Positions 17,026-25,638 of a DNA stretch of 64,000 nucleotides are shown in pieces. The notes below the pieces were generated by a model. The model saw nothing but the letters and a program-made list of their open reading frames with translations, was not told the origin of the DNA and did not search any database. The stretch lies in assembly GCA_040266995.1 (NCBI GenBank), contig JAWRHV010000010.1, positions 45,690 through 109,689 on the forward strand, given 5' to 3'. Source of the DNA: UBA4312 sp040266995. GTDB taxonomy: Bacteria; Bacillota_I; Bacilli_A; Erysipelotrichales; Erysipelotrichaceae. The position numbers and the translations under genes are program-made. The first letter of the stretch is position 1; every line of letters starts with the position of its first letter.

Positions 17026-18780
17026 CTAATCTTCTCTAATTTCTAAATCCGGAAACAGTTTTTGTAGAAGCATTTCTTCGTTTTCTTCTTCAGTCTCTTC
17101 CGGCTTATTCTTAACTATTTTCACTTTAATCGGGTCGGGAAGGGTACCGTTGATCATTCGCTCTCTGAACTCCGTTATGACACGATTCTGCTGCTTTGTA
17201 TCAATACTGAATATTTTCTTTCTTTTTCCTATAAGCTTCTCTAAATACCCTTCAAAGCCTTCTGTTTGTTGGAATTCGTTAATTGCTTTTGATTCTACTT
17301 CACTCTTCACACTAACAATCAGATATTCTTCTGAACTAGCTACTAATGTAGACTGTCTTAATAAAGACTGTTCTCTCATATATTTCGTATCTAAATCCAG
17401 TTCATACCGATTTTCATACTTATTCATATCTTCTGCTTTTTCTTTTTTATTAGCGCCTACCAGCAATCTTATGATTGTTTCATCGTCCAATATGATTTTA
17501 CTATCTCGATCACTCTCTGTATTTAATGTTTCACGTGAAACATCATATGCCTTTTCCGGTTGTTTCACATCCTCTTCTTGCTTAAAATGTGGATTATCAA
17601 CCTTTTTTAAAGGAATTTCTTGTGTTGTTTCATATGAATTCCTAATCATATCCGAAGTATTTTCTTTACTTTTTACATTTTTTTCTTTACTTTTTTCATC
17701 ATATGAATCGGATATAACCTTGAGTAATCCTGCCTCTAAATAATCCAATATGTTGGACGCATAGACAAATTTATTATATGTATCCATTAATTCATATAAT
17801 AAATTCATACGAAATGGTAAAGATGTTGGCATGATATACTGGTCCAGAATTTTCTTTGTATTCGTATCAATCAATGTTGTTTCTGAGGAATAGTCATATA
17901 TAATACTATTCTTGATCAGTGATATGAAATCCGATGTGAATCTACGAAGATCCATTCCTCCATCATTAATATTTTTTAAAGCTTTAACAACATCTTCAAT
18001 ATTACGATTGTATAAGTCCTTATATATTTTAGCCATGTCTTCGATCGTTACGACACCATAAATTTGTCTAACATCATCTGCTTGTATTTCCGAAGAACAA
18101 TAGGCCACGCTTTGATCCAATATAGATAAAGCATCTCGCATACCTCCATCACATAATGATGTAATTAAAGAAATCGCTTCTGGCTGTATATTAATTTTTT
18201 CTTCTTTACATACAATATGTAATCTCTTTTCTATTTCAGAATCCGGAACTCTGGTGAAGTCAAAACGTTGGCAACGAGAGATAATTGTCGATATCACTTT
18301 GTTTGGTTCCGTTGTCGCAAAAATGAAAATCACATGGGCAGGGGGTTCTTCAATAGTTTTTAACAATGCGTTGAATGCACCTGTTGTCATCATATGAACT
18401 TCGTCAATAATGTATATTTTATATTTTCCTTGCATTGGTGCATATTTTACACGATCAATCAATCGTCGCACTTCATCTACACCATTATTGGATGCAGCAT
18501 CAATTTCAATAATATCCGGATGACTATTGTTTAAAGCCATCTGACAGTTCATACAATGACCACAGGGTTTATCATGTTGTTGCGAGGTACAATTTAACAT
18601 TCTCGCAAAAATCTTTGCGATGGATGTTTTTCCTGTTCCTCTTGGACCACAGAATAAATATGCATGCGCAATACGATCTTGATCAACCGCGTTCTTTAAT
18701 GTTTGGATAATAGCCTGTTGACCGACTACCTCATCAAATGTTACTGGTCTGTATTTTCTGTATAGAGCTTGATATGCCAT
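17026..18780 (-). CDS. dnaX: DNA polymerase III subunits gamma and tau
   Basis: A 584-residue clamp-loader ATPase. GPRGTGKTSIAKIFARMLNC is the P-loop, CGHCMNCQMA belongs to the zinc module, IDEVHMMT is Walker B, and SRCQRFDF the sensor/arginine region; residues beyond about 370 are a charged tau-like tail. It loads the sliding clamp and couples polymerase with helicase. AGGAGG precedes the ATG. The tail region encodes a perfect 16-bp parS (17527-17542) and array-type CATATG sites at 17544, 17631 and 17700. The combination means the low-constraint tail is being used as a DNA-landmark region. I saw no clear frameshift signal that would make a separate gamma form. Confidence 0.95.
   Translation of the reverse strand: MAYQALYRKYRPVTFDEVVGQQAIIQTLKNAVDQDRIAHAYLFCGPRGTGKTSIAKIFARMLNCTSQQHDKPCGHCMNCQMALNNSHPDIIEIDAASNNGVDEVRRLIDRVKYAPMQGKYKIYIIDEVHMMTTGAFNALLKTIEEPPAHVIFIFATTEPNKVISTIISRCQRFDFTRVPDSEIEKRLHIVCKEEKINIQPEAISLITSLCDGGMRDALSILDQSVAYCSSEIQADDVRQIYGVVTIEDMAKIYKDLYNRNIEDVVKALKNINDGGMDLRRFTSDFISLIKNSIIYDYSSETTLIDTNTKKILDQYIMPTSLPFRMNLLYELMDTYNKFVYASNILDYLEAGLLKVISDSYDEKSKEKNVKSKENTSDMIRNSYETTQEIPLKKVDNPHFKQEEDVKQPEKAYDVSRETLNTESDRDSKIILDDETIIRLLVGANKKEKAEDMNKYENRYELDLDTKYMREQSLLRQSTLVASSEEYLIVSVKSEVESKAINEFQQTEGFEGYLEKLIGKRKKIFSIDTKQQNRVITEFRERMINGTLPDPIKVKIVKNKPEETEEENEEMLLQKLFPDLEIRED
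17527..17542. promoter_or_regulatory. Perfect parS site (ParB/Spo0J binding) inside dnaX
   Basis: TGTTTCACGTGAAACA is the exact 16-bp consensus palindrome for chromosomal ParB. It lies in the tau-tail coding region about 12 kb from oriC. ParA and ParB are encoded at 50.2-51.8 kb of this window. Confidence 0.92.
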
Positions 18781-18825
18781 TTCATACCTCCTGGTATCTA
18801 TTTATATGATTTTCATATATTTATA

Positions 18826-19305
18826 TTATTTTATCTTTTTTGCATTTCTTTTTGATTTAAAAAAATCAGTAAGAAGGGAAGAACACTCTTCTTTCAAATA
18901 TCCCCCTTCATATTCCGGATAATGATTGAACCCTTTCACATCCATCAAATTTGTACAGGATTCTATACATCCTCCCTTTGGATCGGCTGCTCCATATATC
19001 ACCTTCTGAATACGTGATTGTATAATAGCTCCCGTGCACATCGGACATGGTTCCAACGTCACATATAATACACAATCCTCTAGTCGCCAAGTATGTAACA
19101 CATTACATGCTTGATGAATGGCTAATATTTCTGCATGTGCTGTACTAAGCTGTAATCCTTCCCGCCGATTATATGCTTTCGCTATTATGTGATTATTTTT
19201 AACAATCACACATCCAATTGGAACTTCGTCTTCCTGATAAGCCAGCTTTGCTTGAGCAATGGCTTCGTTCATCCATTTTATATGGTTTTCATTATTTGCT
19301 GTCAT
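18826..19305 (-). CDS. tadA: tRNA-specific adenosine deaminase
   Basis: A 159-residue zinc deaminase that converts A34 to inosine in the tRNA-Arg(ACG) anticodon. HAEILAI supplies the zinc histidine and proton-shuttling glutamate, and EPCPMCTGAI the two zinc cysteines; DVKGFNHYPEYEGG matches the family's C-terminal region. The location next to the SRP RNA gene and dnaX is conserved in Bacillota. There is no Shine-Dalgarno site before the ATG; TATAAT (19317-19312, minus) ends exactly six bases upstream, inside the T-rich tail of the SRP RNA terminator. Confidence 0.94.
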   Translation of the reverse strand: MTANNENHIKWMNEAIAQAKLAYQEDEVPIGCVIVKNNHIIAKAYNRREGLQLSTAHAEILAIHQACNVLHTWRLEDCVLYVTLEPCPMCTGAIIQSRIQKVIYGAADPKGGCIESCTNLMDVKGFNHYPEYEGGYLKEECSSLLTDFFKSKRNAKKIK

Positions 19306-19325
19306 ACTACTATTATATAAAAAAA

Positions 19326-19402
19326 CTACTACACATGATAGAGCTTCCTTAAGGCTGCTTCGTTCCCGACCTGACCTGATTCACAAGATATCATTGTAGT
19401 AG
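19326..19402 (-). ncRNA. ffs: Signal recognition particle RNA (4.5S type)
   Basis: On the minus strand the ends pair (CTACTACAATGATA with TATCATGTGTAGTAG) and the apical part contains GGTCAGGTCGGGAACGAAGC followed by AGCC, the conserved SRP54-binding hairpin with its internal loops. A T-run follows the 3' end. An extended -10, TGTTATACT, ends seven bases before the 5' end. It is the short, about 77-nt, form without an Alu domain and pairs with Ffh for membrane protein targeting. Confidence 0.88.
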
Positions 19403-19519
19403 CGGATATAGTATAACACATATTTTATAAAAAAGGGAAGGGCTGAACACTTTCAATTTTCCTATCCGATCTAATGCTGCTTTCTCTCCTTTGTATCCGT
19501 ATTATTTTTTGTTATTCAT

Positions 19520-19547
19520 AAAGAAAAGAGCGAATCTCTCGCTCTTG
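19520..19547 (-). terminator. Terminator downstream of serS
   Basis: Minus strand: AAGAGCGA-gaga-TTCGCTCTT followed by TTCTTT. Confidence 0.75.
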
Positions 19548-19553
19548 GTCTTA

Positions 19554-20834
19554 TTATCCTATTTTTTTCATACCGCCCATATAAGGTTGTAATTTTTCTG
19601 GAATAGTGATTGTTCCGTCTTTCTGCAAATTGTTTTCCAGGAATGCAATCAACATTCTCGGAGGTGCCACACATGTATTATTCAATGTATGGGCAAAGTA
19701 TTTATTTCCTTTACTGTCTTTGACACGAATTCGCAAACGTCGTGCTTGTGCATCCGTCAGATTGGAACAACTTCCAACTTCAAAATATTTCTTTTGTCTT
19801 GGAGACCATGCTTCAACATCAACAGATTTACATTTCAGATCCGCTAAATCTCCCGAACAGCATTCTAATGTACGAACCGGTATATCCAGGGAACGGAAGA
19901 ATTCAACAGTATTCATATACAGTTTCACAAACCATTCACGACTTTCTTCCGGTTTACATACAACGATCATTTCCTGCTTTTCAAACTGATGGATTCGGTA
20001 TATACCACGTTCTTCAATACCATGGGCTCCTTTTTCTTTTCGGAAACAAGGAGAATAAGATGTATATGTATATGGCAGATCCTTTTCATCCAGGATCGTA
20101 TCGATGAATTTACCGATCATTGAATGTTCACTGGTACCAATCAAATACAGATCTTCGCCTTCAATTTTATACATCATTCCATCCATTTCTTCAAAGGACA
20201 TAACACCATCGACAACAGCACTACGGATCATAAACGGAGGAATGACATATGTAAATCCTTTATTGATCATAAAATCTCTGGCATAACTCAAAATAGCGGA
20301 ATGCAGACGGGCGATATCTCCCATAAGATAGTAAAAACCATTCCCGGCTACTTTTCTTGCACTGTCCATGTCGATACCGGAATACTTTTCAATTAACTCC
20401 GTATGATAAGGAATTTCAAAATCAGGAACAACTGGTTCTCCGAATTTTTCCAATTCAACATTTTCGCTATCGTCTTTTCCAATCGGAACTGTATCATCAA
20501 TAATATTCGGAATTGCCATCATCTTTTTACGAACTGTATTTCTTAATTCATCTTCTTTTTCTTCCATGACAGACAATTCTTTCGCAATATCCGCTACCTT
20601 CTTTTTAACAAGGTTTGCTTCTTCTTTTTTTCCTTGTTTCATCAAGTCGCCAATTTCTTTGGAAATCCGCTTTCTTTGTCCTCTTAAATCATCTGCAGTC
20701 TGCTGTAGTTTACGAAGTTCTTTATCTTCCTCTAATACTTCATCAACTAAATGCAGTTTTTGATCTTGAAATTTCTTTTTCATATTCTCTTTCACAAGAT
20801 CCGGATTTTCGCGCACAAACTTCATATCCAACAT
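19554..20834 (-). CDS. serS: Serine--tRNA ligase
   Basis: A 426-residue class II aminoacyl-tRNA synthetase charging tRNA-Ser. The first about 110 residues are the two-stranded coiled-coil arm that grips the long variable arm. Catalytic motifs are seen in HQFEKQEMIVVCKPEES (motif 2, with PCFRKEKGAHG before it) and NNTCVAPPRMLIAFLENN (motif 3 with its arginine). I start at MLDMKFVREN (20834), eight bases after GGAGG; an ATG two codons earlier is too close to that site. Expression is controlled by a serine T-box in the leader. Confidence 0.97.
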   Translation of the reverse strand: MLDMKFVRENPDLVKENMKKKFQDQKLHLVDEVLEEDKELRKLQQTADDLRGQRKRISKEIGDLMKQGKKEEANLVKKKVADIAKELSVMEEKEDELRNTVRKKMMAIPNIIDDTVPIGKDDSENVELEKFGEPVVPDFEIPYHTELIEKYSGIDMDSARKVAGNGFYYLMGDIARLHSAILSYARDFMINKGFTYVIPPFMIRSAVVDGVMSFEEMDGMMYKIEGEDLYLIGTSEHSMIGKFIDTILDEKDLPYTYTSYSPCFRKEKGAHGIEERGIYRIHQFEKQEMIVVCKPEESREWFVKLYMNTVEFFRSLDIPVRTLECCSGDLADLKCKSVDVEAWSPRQKKYFEVGSCSNLTDAQARRLRIRVKDSKGNKYFAHTLNNTCVAPPRMLIAFLENNLQKDGTITIPEKLQPYMGGMKKIG

Positions 20835-20849
20835 ATTCATTTCCTCCTT

Positions 20850-21075
20850 TTACCATAAAAAAAAGACATTCCTCCAAAAGGGACGATGTCTCGCGGTGCC
20901 ACCCTTCTTATCTTAAACAAGATCTCTCAACATGATAACGGTATGTACCGAATTGAACTACTATAATTCATTCAATTGCTCAAAGGTGCTTTTCAATAGA
21001 TCAATGCGATATTCTCACCAACCATATCGTCTCTGCATTCATACAATCTATTTACTTTTCCTTCTCAACGCATTC
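20850..21075 (-). promoter_or_regulatory. T-box riboswitch of serS, apparent serine specifier AGC
   Basis: Minus strand AAGGGTGGCACCGCG (20906-20892) is the universal T-box/antiterminator segment that binds the uncharged tRNA end. A terminator with arms AGACAT / ATGTCT and an eight-T run follows (20892-20856). Stem I begins near 21072 with GAGAAGGAAAAGTAAATAGAT; its 3' strand reads ATCTATTGAAAAGCACC, placing AGC (20990-20988), a serine codon, in the specifier loop. Low charging of tRNA-Ser should stabilise the antiterminator and permit serS transcription. Confidence 0.88.
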
Positions 21076-21081
21076 CATTAT

Positions 21082-21110
21082 TTTATACCATTGTTTACCG
21101 TTTTCTGCAA
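21082..21110 (-). promoter_or_regulatory. Promoter of the serS T-box transcript
   Basis: Minus strand TTGCAG (21110-21105), 17 bases, TATAAA (21087-21082), with a TGG extension before the -10. Confidence 0.65.
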
Positions 21111-21190
21111 TATTAATTCGAATAAAGACAATAATAGGAAATTCATATTTTTATTCCTATTTCTATAATTCTGACTAATCATATGATTAC

Positions 21191-21217
21191 AAAAGAAAAG
21201 GATGATTTTACTCATCC
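21191..21217 (-). terminator. Terminator overlapping the gyrA stop codon
   Basis: Minus strand GGATGA-gtaaaa-TCATCC followed by TTTTCTTTT; the first arm lies within the last codons of gyrA. Confidence 0.7.
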
Positions 21218-23658
21218 TCTATCTGTTCTTCATGATCTACCAAGGTAATCCGATTTACCTTTGCGTCTTCCGTTAAATTGATCAGTCGAACGCCTTGGGT
21301 ATTTCTTCCATAAATACCAATATCACTGATTGGTGTACGGATCATAATACCGGAAGTCGAAACAATCATCAAATCTTCATCTCCCTGAACAGCACGTACG
21401 ATCATCAACTGACCTGTTTTGTCTGTCACATTCATGGTGCTTACACCTTTTTTTCCACGGGATGTTAATCGATAGCTTTGGATATCGCTTCGTTTTCCAT
21501 ATCCATTTTCAGATACAGATAACAGTGTATCACCATCACTGGAAATCGATAATCCAACAATATGACCATCTTCTACATTCATTCCTTTGACACCGGCAGC
21601 TGTTCGTCCCATCACGCGAATTTCACTTTCTTTGAATCGAACAACTCGTCCATTGGATGATCCAATCAATATTTCATCATCACCATGTGTCGCTTTTACA
21701 AAGAACAGTTCATCGTTGTCTTTCAGATGAATGGCAATCTTTCCGTTTTTATTGATCCGATCAAAATCAGATAAATCCGTTTTCTTCACAACACCGAATT
21801 TGGTCGCAAACAGTAAATATTTATATTCGTTTTCCTTCGGGATTCCCAGCATTGTAGTTACATTTTCATCTTTATCTAAAGAAATTAAATTAACGATTGG
21901 TAATCCTTTGGATATTCTCGAAGCATTTGGTACATTATATCCTTTGATCCGATATACCTTACCTTTATTCGTGAATAACAACAGATGATCATGTGTTGAC
22001 ATAGTAATCATCGTATGAATAGAATCTTCATCGTTCAATGTCAGCGATTTGATTCCTCTGCCTCCACGATTTTGTGCCCGGTATGTATCCACAGGTGTTC
22101 TTTTGATATACCCGGAAGTCGTCAAAATCAAGATAACATCTTCTCTAGGAATCAGATCTTCATCATCCATATCCACATAAGAATCGGATATTTCCGTTCG
22201 ACGTTCATCGCCATATTTAGCGTTGATTTCGGTTAAGTCATCACGGATGATCTGCAGGACACGATCATGATTTGCCAATATATCTTGATAATCGGCAATT
22301 CTTAATAACACTTCCTGATACTCTTTTTCAATCTTATCAATTTCCAATCCGGATAATCTTCTTAACTGCATAGCTAATATAGCACGTGCCTGTATTTCAC
22401 TGAAGCCGAATTTTTCACATAACTCAGCATTTAAACCGGCTTCATCTTTATGCGATGAACGAATCGTGTGAATAACCTCATCCAGATGGTCGAACGCAAT
22501 GCGGAAGCCTTCCAGAATGTGCGCGCGGTCCTGCGCTTTCTTTAAATCAAACTTCGTTTTTCTTACTACCACTTCCGTCTGGAAATCAATATAGTCTGTA
22601 ATAATATCTTTTAAAGGCAATTGTCTTGGTCTTCCGTTTTCCAATGCCAGCATATTGATACCGAAACTGGACTGCAGTGGTGTTAATCGGAACAATTGGT
22701 TTAAAATAACATCTTCCTGCGCATCCTTTTTCAGTTCCATGACAATACGGATACCTTCTCGGTTACTTTCGTCATTTAAATAAGTGATTCCCTGAATTTC
22801 CTTATCGTTGATCAATGAAGCCATCTTGGTAATCAGATTCGCTTTATTGATAGCGTATGGAATCTCATAGAAAATAATTCTTTTCTTCCCGTTATCCAAT
22901 TCTTCAATCCGGTATTTTGAACGGATCATAATCGAACCGCGGCCAGTCTCATACGCTTGACGAATTCCTTTTCTTCCCAGAATAATGCCTCCGGTCGGAA
23001 AATCCGGTCCTTTGATAAATTCCATTAATTCAGGTACGGTAATATTCGGATCATCCATAACCGCAAAGATAGCCTGAATGGTTTCTGTCAAATTGTGTGG
23101 TGGCATATTGGTTGCCATACCTACCGCAATTCCCATAGCTCCATTCACTAAAAGATTCGGAATACGACTTGGCAATACGACCGGTTCGGTTTCTTCTCCA
23201 TCATAGTTCTCAATAAAATCGACTGTATCTTTATTGATGTCTTTCAACATTTCCATGGAGATTTTTGACATTCTCGCTTCGGTATAACGCATAGCCGCAG
23301 CTCCATCTCCATCCAGAGATCCGAAGTTTCCATGTCCGTCAATCAATGGATACCGATAAGAAAAATCCTGTGCCATACGGACCATCGCATCATACACGGC
23401 AACATCTCCATGAGGATGATATTTACCGATGACTTCACCGACAATACGCGCACTTTTCTTATGCGCCACATTTGCTGAAATATTCAATTGGTTCATCGCA
23501 TGAAGAATACGTCTGTGTACCGGTTTTAAACCATCCCTTACATCGGGAAGGGCACGCTGTACAATGACAGACATGGAATAATCCAGAAAATCCTCACGGA
23601 CTTCTTTCGATATTTCTACTTCTTCTACGACATCATACTTTTTATTTTCATCGGACAT
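21208..23658 (-). CDS. gyrA: DNA gyrase subunit A
   Basis: An 816-residue GyrA. The N-terminal breakage-reunion domain has AAMRYTEARMSK with the active-site tyrosine, and the quinolone-resistance region is HPHGDVAVYDAMVRMAQDFS. The C-terminal half is the six-bladed beta-pinwheel that wraps DNA; AQNRGGRGIKS is the GyrA box required for introducing negative supercoils, so this is gyrase and not topoisomerase IV. The residues at the usual resistance positions (Asp-Val-Ala-Val in the serine position region) would need alignment to interpret. It follows gyrB by 12 bases. Confidence 0.97.
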   Translation of the reverse strand: MSDENKKYDVVEEVEISKEVREDFLDYSMSVIVQRALPDVRDGLKPVHRRILHAMNQLNISANVAHKKSARIVGEVIGKYHPHGDVAVYDAMVRMAQDFSYRYPLIDGHGNFGSLDGDGAAAMRYTEARMSKISMEMLKDINKDTVDFIENYDGEETEPVVLPSRIPNLLVNGAMGIAVGMATNMPPHNLTETIQAIFAVMDDPNITVPELMEFIKGPDFPTGGIILGRKGIRQAYETGRGSIMIRSKYRIEELDNGKKRIIFYEIPYAINKANLITKMASLINDKEIQGITYLNDESNREGIRIVMELKKDAQEDVILNQLFRLTPLQSSFGINMLALENGRPRQLPLKDIITDYIDFQTEVVVRKTKFDLKKAQDRAHILEGFRIAFDHLDEVIHTIRSSHKDEAGLNAELCEKFGFSEIQARAILAMQLRRLSGLEIDKIEKEYQEVLLRIADYQDILANHDRVLQIIRDDLTEINAKYGDERRTEISDSYVDMDDEDLIPREDVILILTTSGYIKRTPVDTYRAQNRGGRGIKSLTLNDEDSIHTMITMSTHDHLLLFTNKGKVYRIKGYNVPNASRISKGLPIVNLISLDKDENVTTMLGIPKENEYKYLLFATKFGVVKKTDLSDFDRINKNGKIAIHLKDNDELFFVKATHGDDEILIGSSNGRVVRFKESEIRVMGRTAAGVKGMNVEDGHIVGLSISSDGDTLLSVSENGYGKRSDIQSYRLTSRGKKGVSTMNVTDKTGQLMIVRAVQGDEDLMIVSTSGIMIRTPISDIGIYGRNTQGVRLINLTEDAKVNRITLVDHEEQIEDE

Positions 23659-23670
23659 AATGACCTCCTG

Positions 23671-25638
23671 TTAATAATCAAGATTGGCATATACTGCATT
23701 TTCTTGAATAAATTCTCTACGAGGATCGACTTGTTCTCCCATTAATAATTCAAATGTGCTGTCAGCATATTCAGCATCCGCAATCGTCACTCTTTTCAAA
23801 ATTCGGTTTTTTGGATCCATTGTCGTTTCCCATAACTGTTCCGCATCCATTTCTCCCAAACCTTTATATCGCTGCACTTTATAACCATCCTTCAATTCAT
23901 TACGGATGGCATCCATCTCTTGTTCTTTATAGGCATACAGGATTTTTTTTCCTTTTTGTACTTTATAAAGAGGAGGCTGGGCAATATATACATATCCTTG
24001 TTCAATGACCGGTTTCATATAACGATATAAGAATGTCAACATCAATGTCGCAATATGCGCACCATCCACATCGGCATCGGTCATGATAACAATTTTATGA
24101 TAACGTAATTTAGAAACATCCACTTCATCCTTAATACCACATCCAAAAGCAGTGATCATACTACGAATTTCTGCGTTATCAAAGATTCTGTGTTCTCTGG
24201 CTTTTTCCACATTAATGATCTTTCCACGCAAAGGAAGGATTGCCTGTGTTTTGGCATCCCGTCCTTGTTTGGCAGATCCACCGGCAGAATTACCCTCGAC
24301 GATATAGATTTCACATTCGCTGGCATCCTTACTGGAACAATCTGTCAGTTTTCCCGGTAAAGAGGAAATACCGTCCAGAGCGGATTTTCTTCTTGTTAAT
24401 TCACGTGCTTTTTTAGCAGCCAATCGTGCTTTGGAGGCTAGAGAAGCTTTCTCAATAATCGCTTTGGCTGCATCCGGATTCTCTAAAAAGTATCGCTGCA
24501 GATGATTACCGACAATACCGGAAACGATTTTTCGCACTTCACTGTTTCCTAATTTTGTCTTTGTCTGTCCTTCATACTGTGGATTCGGATGCTTAACAGA
24601 GATAATGCATACAATCCCTTCTTTTACGTCATCCTGGGTCAATGTCTCATCTTTTTTAAGCATATTATGCTCTTTGGCATATTGGTTGATAACACGTGTT
24701 AAAGCCATACGGAATCCATCTTCATGGAAACCACCTTCGTGTGTATGGATATTGTTACAGAAAGAATAAATATTGGTCTGATAGCCGTCATTATACTGTA
24801 AAGCAACTTCAGCTAGAATATTATCTACCAAGCCTTCACAATAAATCACTTCGTCATTGATTTTTGAACGATTCTTATTCAGATAACGAACATATTCAAT
24901 GATTCCTCCTTCATAACAATAATCTTTATGAATTTCCGGATCGACTCGTTTATCCGTTAAAGTCAGTCGGATCTTTTTGTTTAAAAATGCCAGCTGACGA
25001 ATACGTGTATTCAAGGTTTCAAAATCATACGTTGTTGTTTCCGTAAAAATCGTCGGATCAGCTTTAAATCGAACCAGTGTTCCGGTTTCTTCGGTTTGTC
25101 CGATGACCTTTAACGGACCGGAAGCCTGACCACCGTTTTCAAATAATATAGAATAGATCTTTCCATCCTGATATACATTGACTTCCATCCATTCACTTAA
25201 CGCGTTTACAACACTGGCACCAACACCATGCAAACCTCCGGAAACCTTATATGCACCGCCACCGAATTTACCACCGGCATGCAAGACCGTCATAATCGTC
25301 TCTACCGCACTGACACCGGTTTTTTCATGAATGCCGACCGGCATACCACGTCCGTTATCGCGAACCGCGATAATATCACCCGGTTCAATGACGACATCGA
25401 TGCGATCCGCAAATCCGGCCAATGCTTCATCGATTCCATTATCAACGATTTCCCATACCAGATGATGCAAACCACGGGCACTTGTCGAACCAATATACAT
25501 ACCTGGACGAAGACGTACGGCTTCCAAGCCTTCCAATACCTGGATATCATCCGCTGTATACGAATGTTCAACAGCTGTGGCCTCATTTTCCAATGTTTCA
25601 AATTCTTGTATTTCTTTATTCAATTCTTCCTGACTCAT
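23671..25638 (-). CDS. gyrB: DNA gyrase subunit B
   Basis: A 655-residue GyrB. The GHKL ATPase shows EIVDNGIDEALAGF, DNGRGMPVGIH and GGLHGVGASVVNALS; the Toprim domain shows YIVEGNSAGGSAKQGRD and MTDADVDGAHI; the C-terminus ends in RREFIQENA. I start at MSQEELNK because GGGAGG lies just upstream and the start overlaps the recF stop as TAATG; a longer in-frame version would overlap recF by 66 bases. Together with GyrA it supplies negative supercoiling near the origin. Confidence 0.97.
   Translation of the reverse strand: MSQEELNKEIQEFETLENEATAVEHSYTADDIQVLEGLEAVRLRPGMYIGSTSARGLHHLVWEIVDNGIDEALAGFADRIDVVIEPGDIIAVRDNGRGMPVGIHEKTGVSAVETIMTVLHAGGKFGGGAYKVSGGLHGVGASVVNALSEWMEVNVYQDGKIYSILFENGGQASGPLKVIGQTEETGTLVRFKADPTIFTETTTYDFETLNTRIRQLAFLNKKIRLTLTDKRVDPEIHKDYCYEGGIIEYVRYLNKNRSKINDEVIYCEGLVDNILAEVALQYNDGYQTNIYSFCNNIHTHEGGFHEDGFRMALTRVINQYAKEHNMLKKDETLTQDDVKEGIVCIISVKHPNPQYEGQTKTKLGNSEVRKIVSGIVGNHLQRYFLENPDAAKAIIEKASLASKARLAAKKARELTRRKSALDGISSLPGKLTDCSSKDASECEIYIVEGNSAGGSAKQGRDAKTQAILPLRGKIINVEKAREHRIFDNAEIRSMITAFGCGIKDEVDVSKLRYHKIVIMTDADVDGAHIATLMLTFLYRYMKPVIEQGYVYIAQPPLYKVQKGKKILYAYKEQEMDAIRNELKDGYKVQRYKGLGEMDAEQLWETTMDPKNRILKRVTIADAEYADSTFELLMGEQVDPRREFIQENAVYANLDY

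Noticed and set aside
17150..17743. 197-codon plus-strand open frame opposite dnaX
   Set aside because: It is antisense to the tau-tail coding region, lacks a ribosome-binding site, and its hydrophobic serine/phenylalanine-rich product is what AT-rich antisense frames give.
24691..24700. AACACGTGTT in gyrB as a second parS
   Set aside because: It shares only the CACGTG core; the flanks lack the TGTTT/AAACA arms, and the gyrB coding frame explains it.
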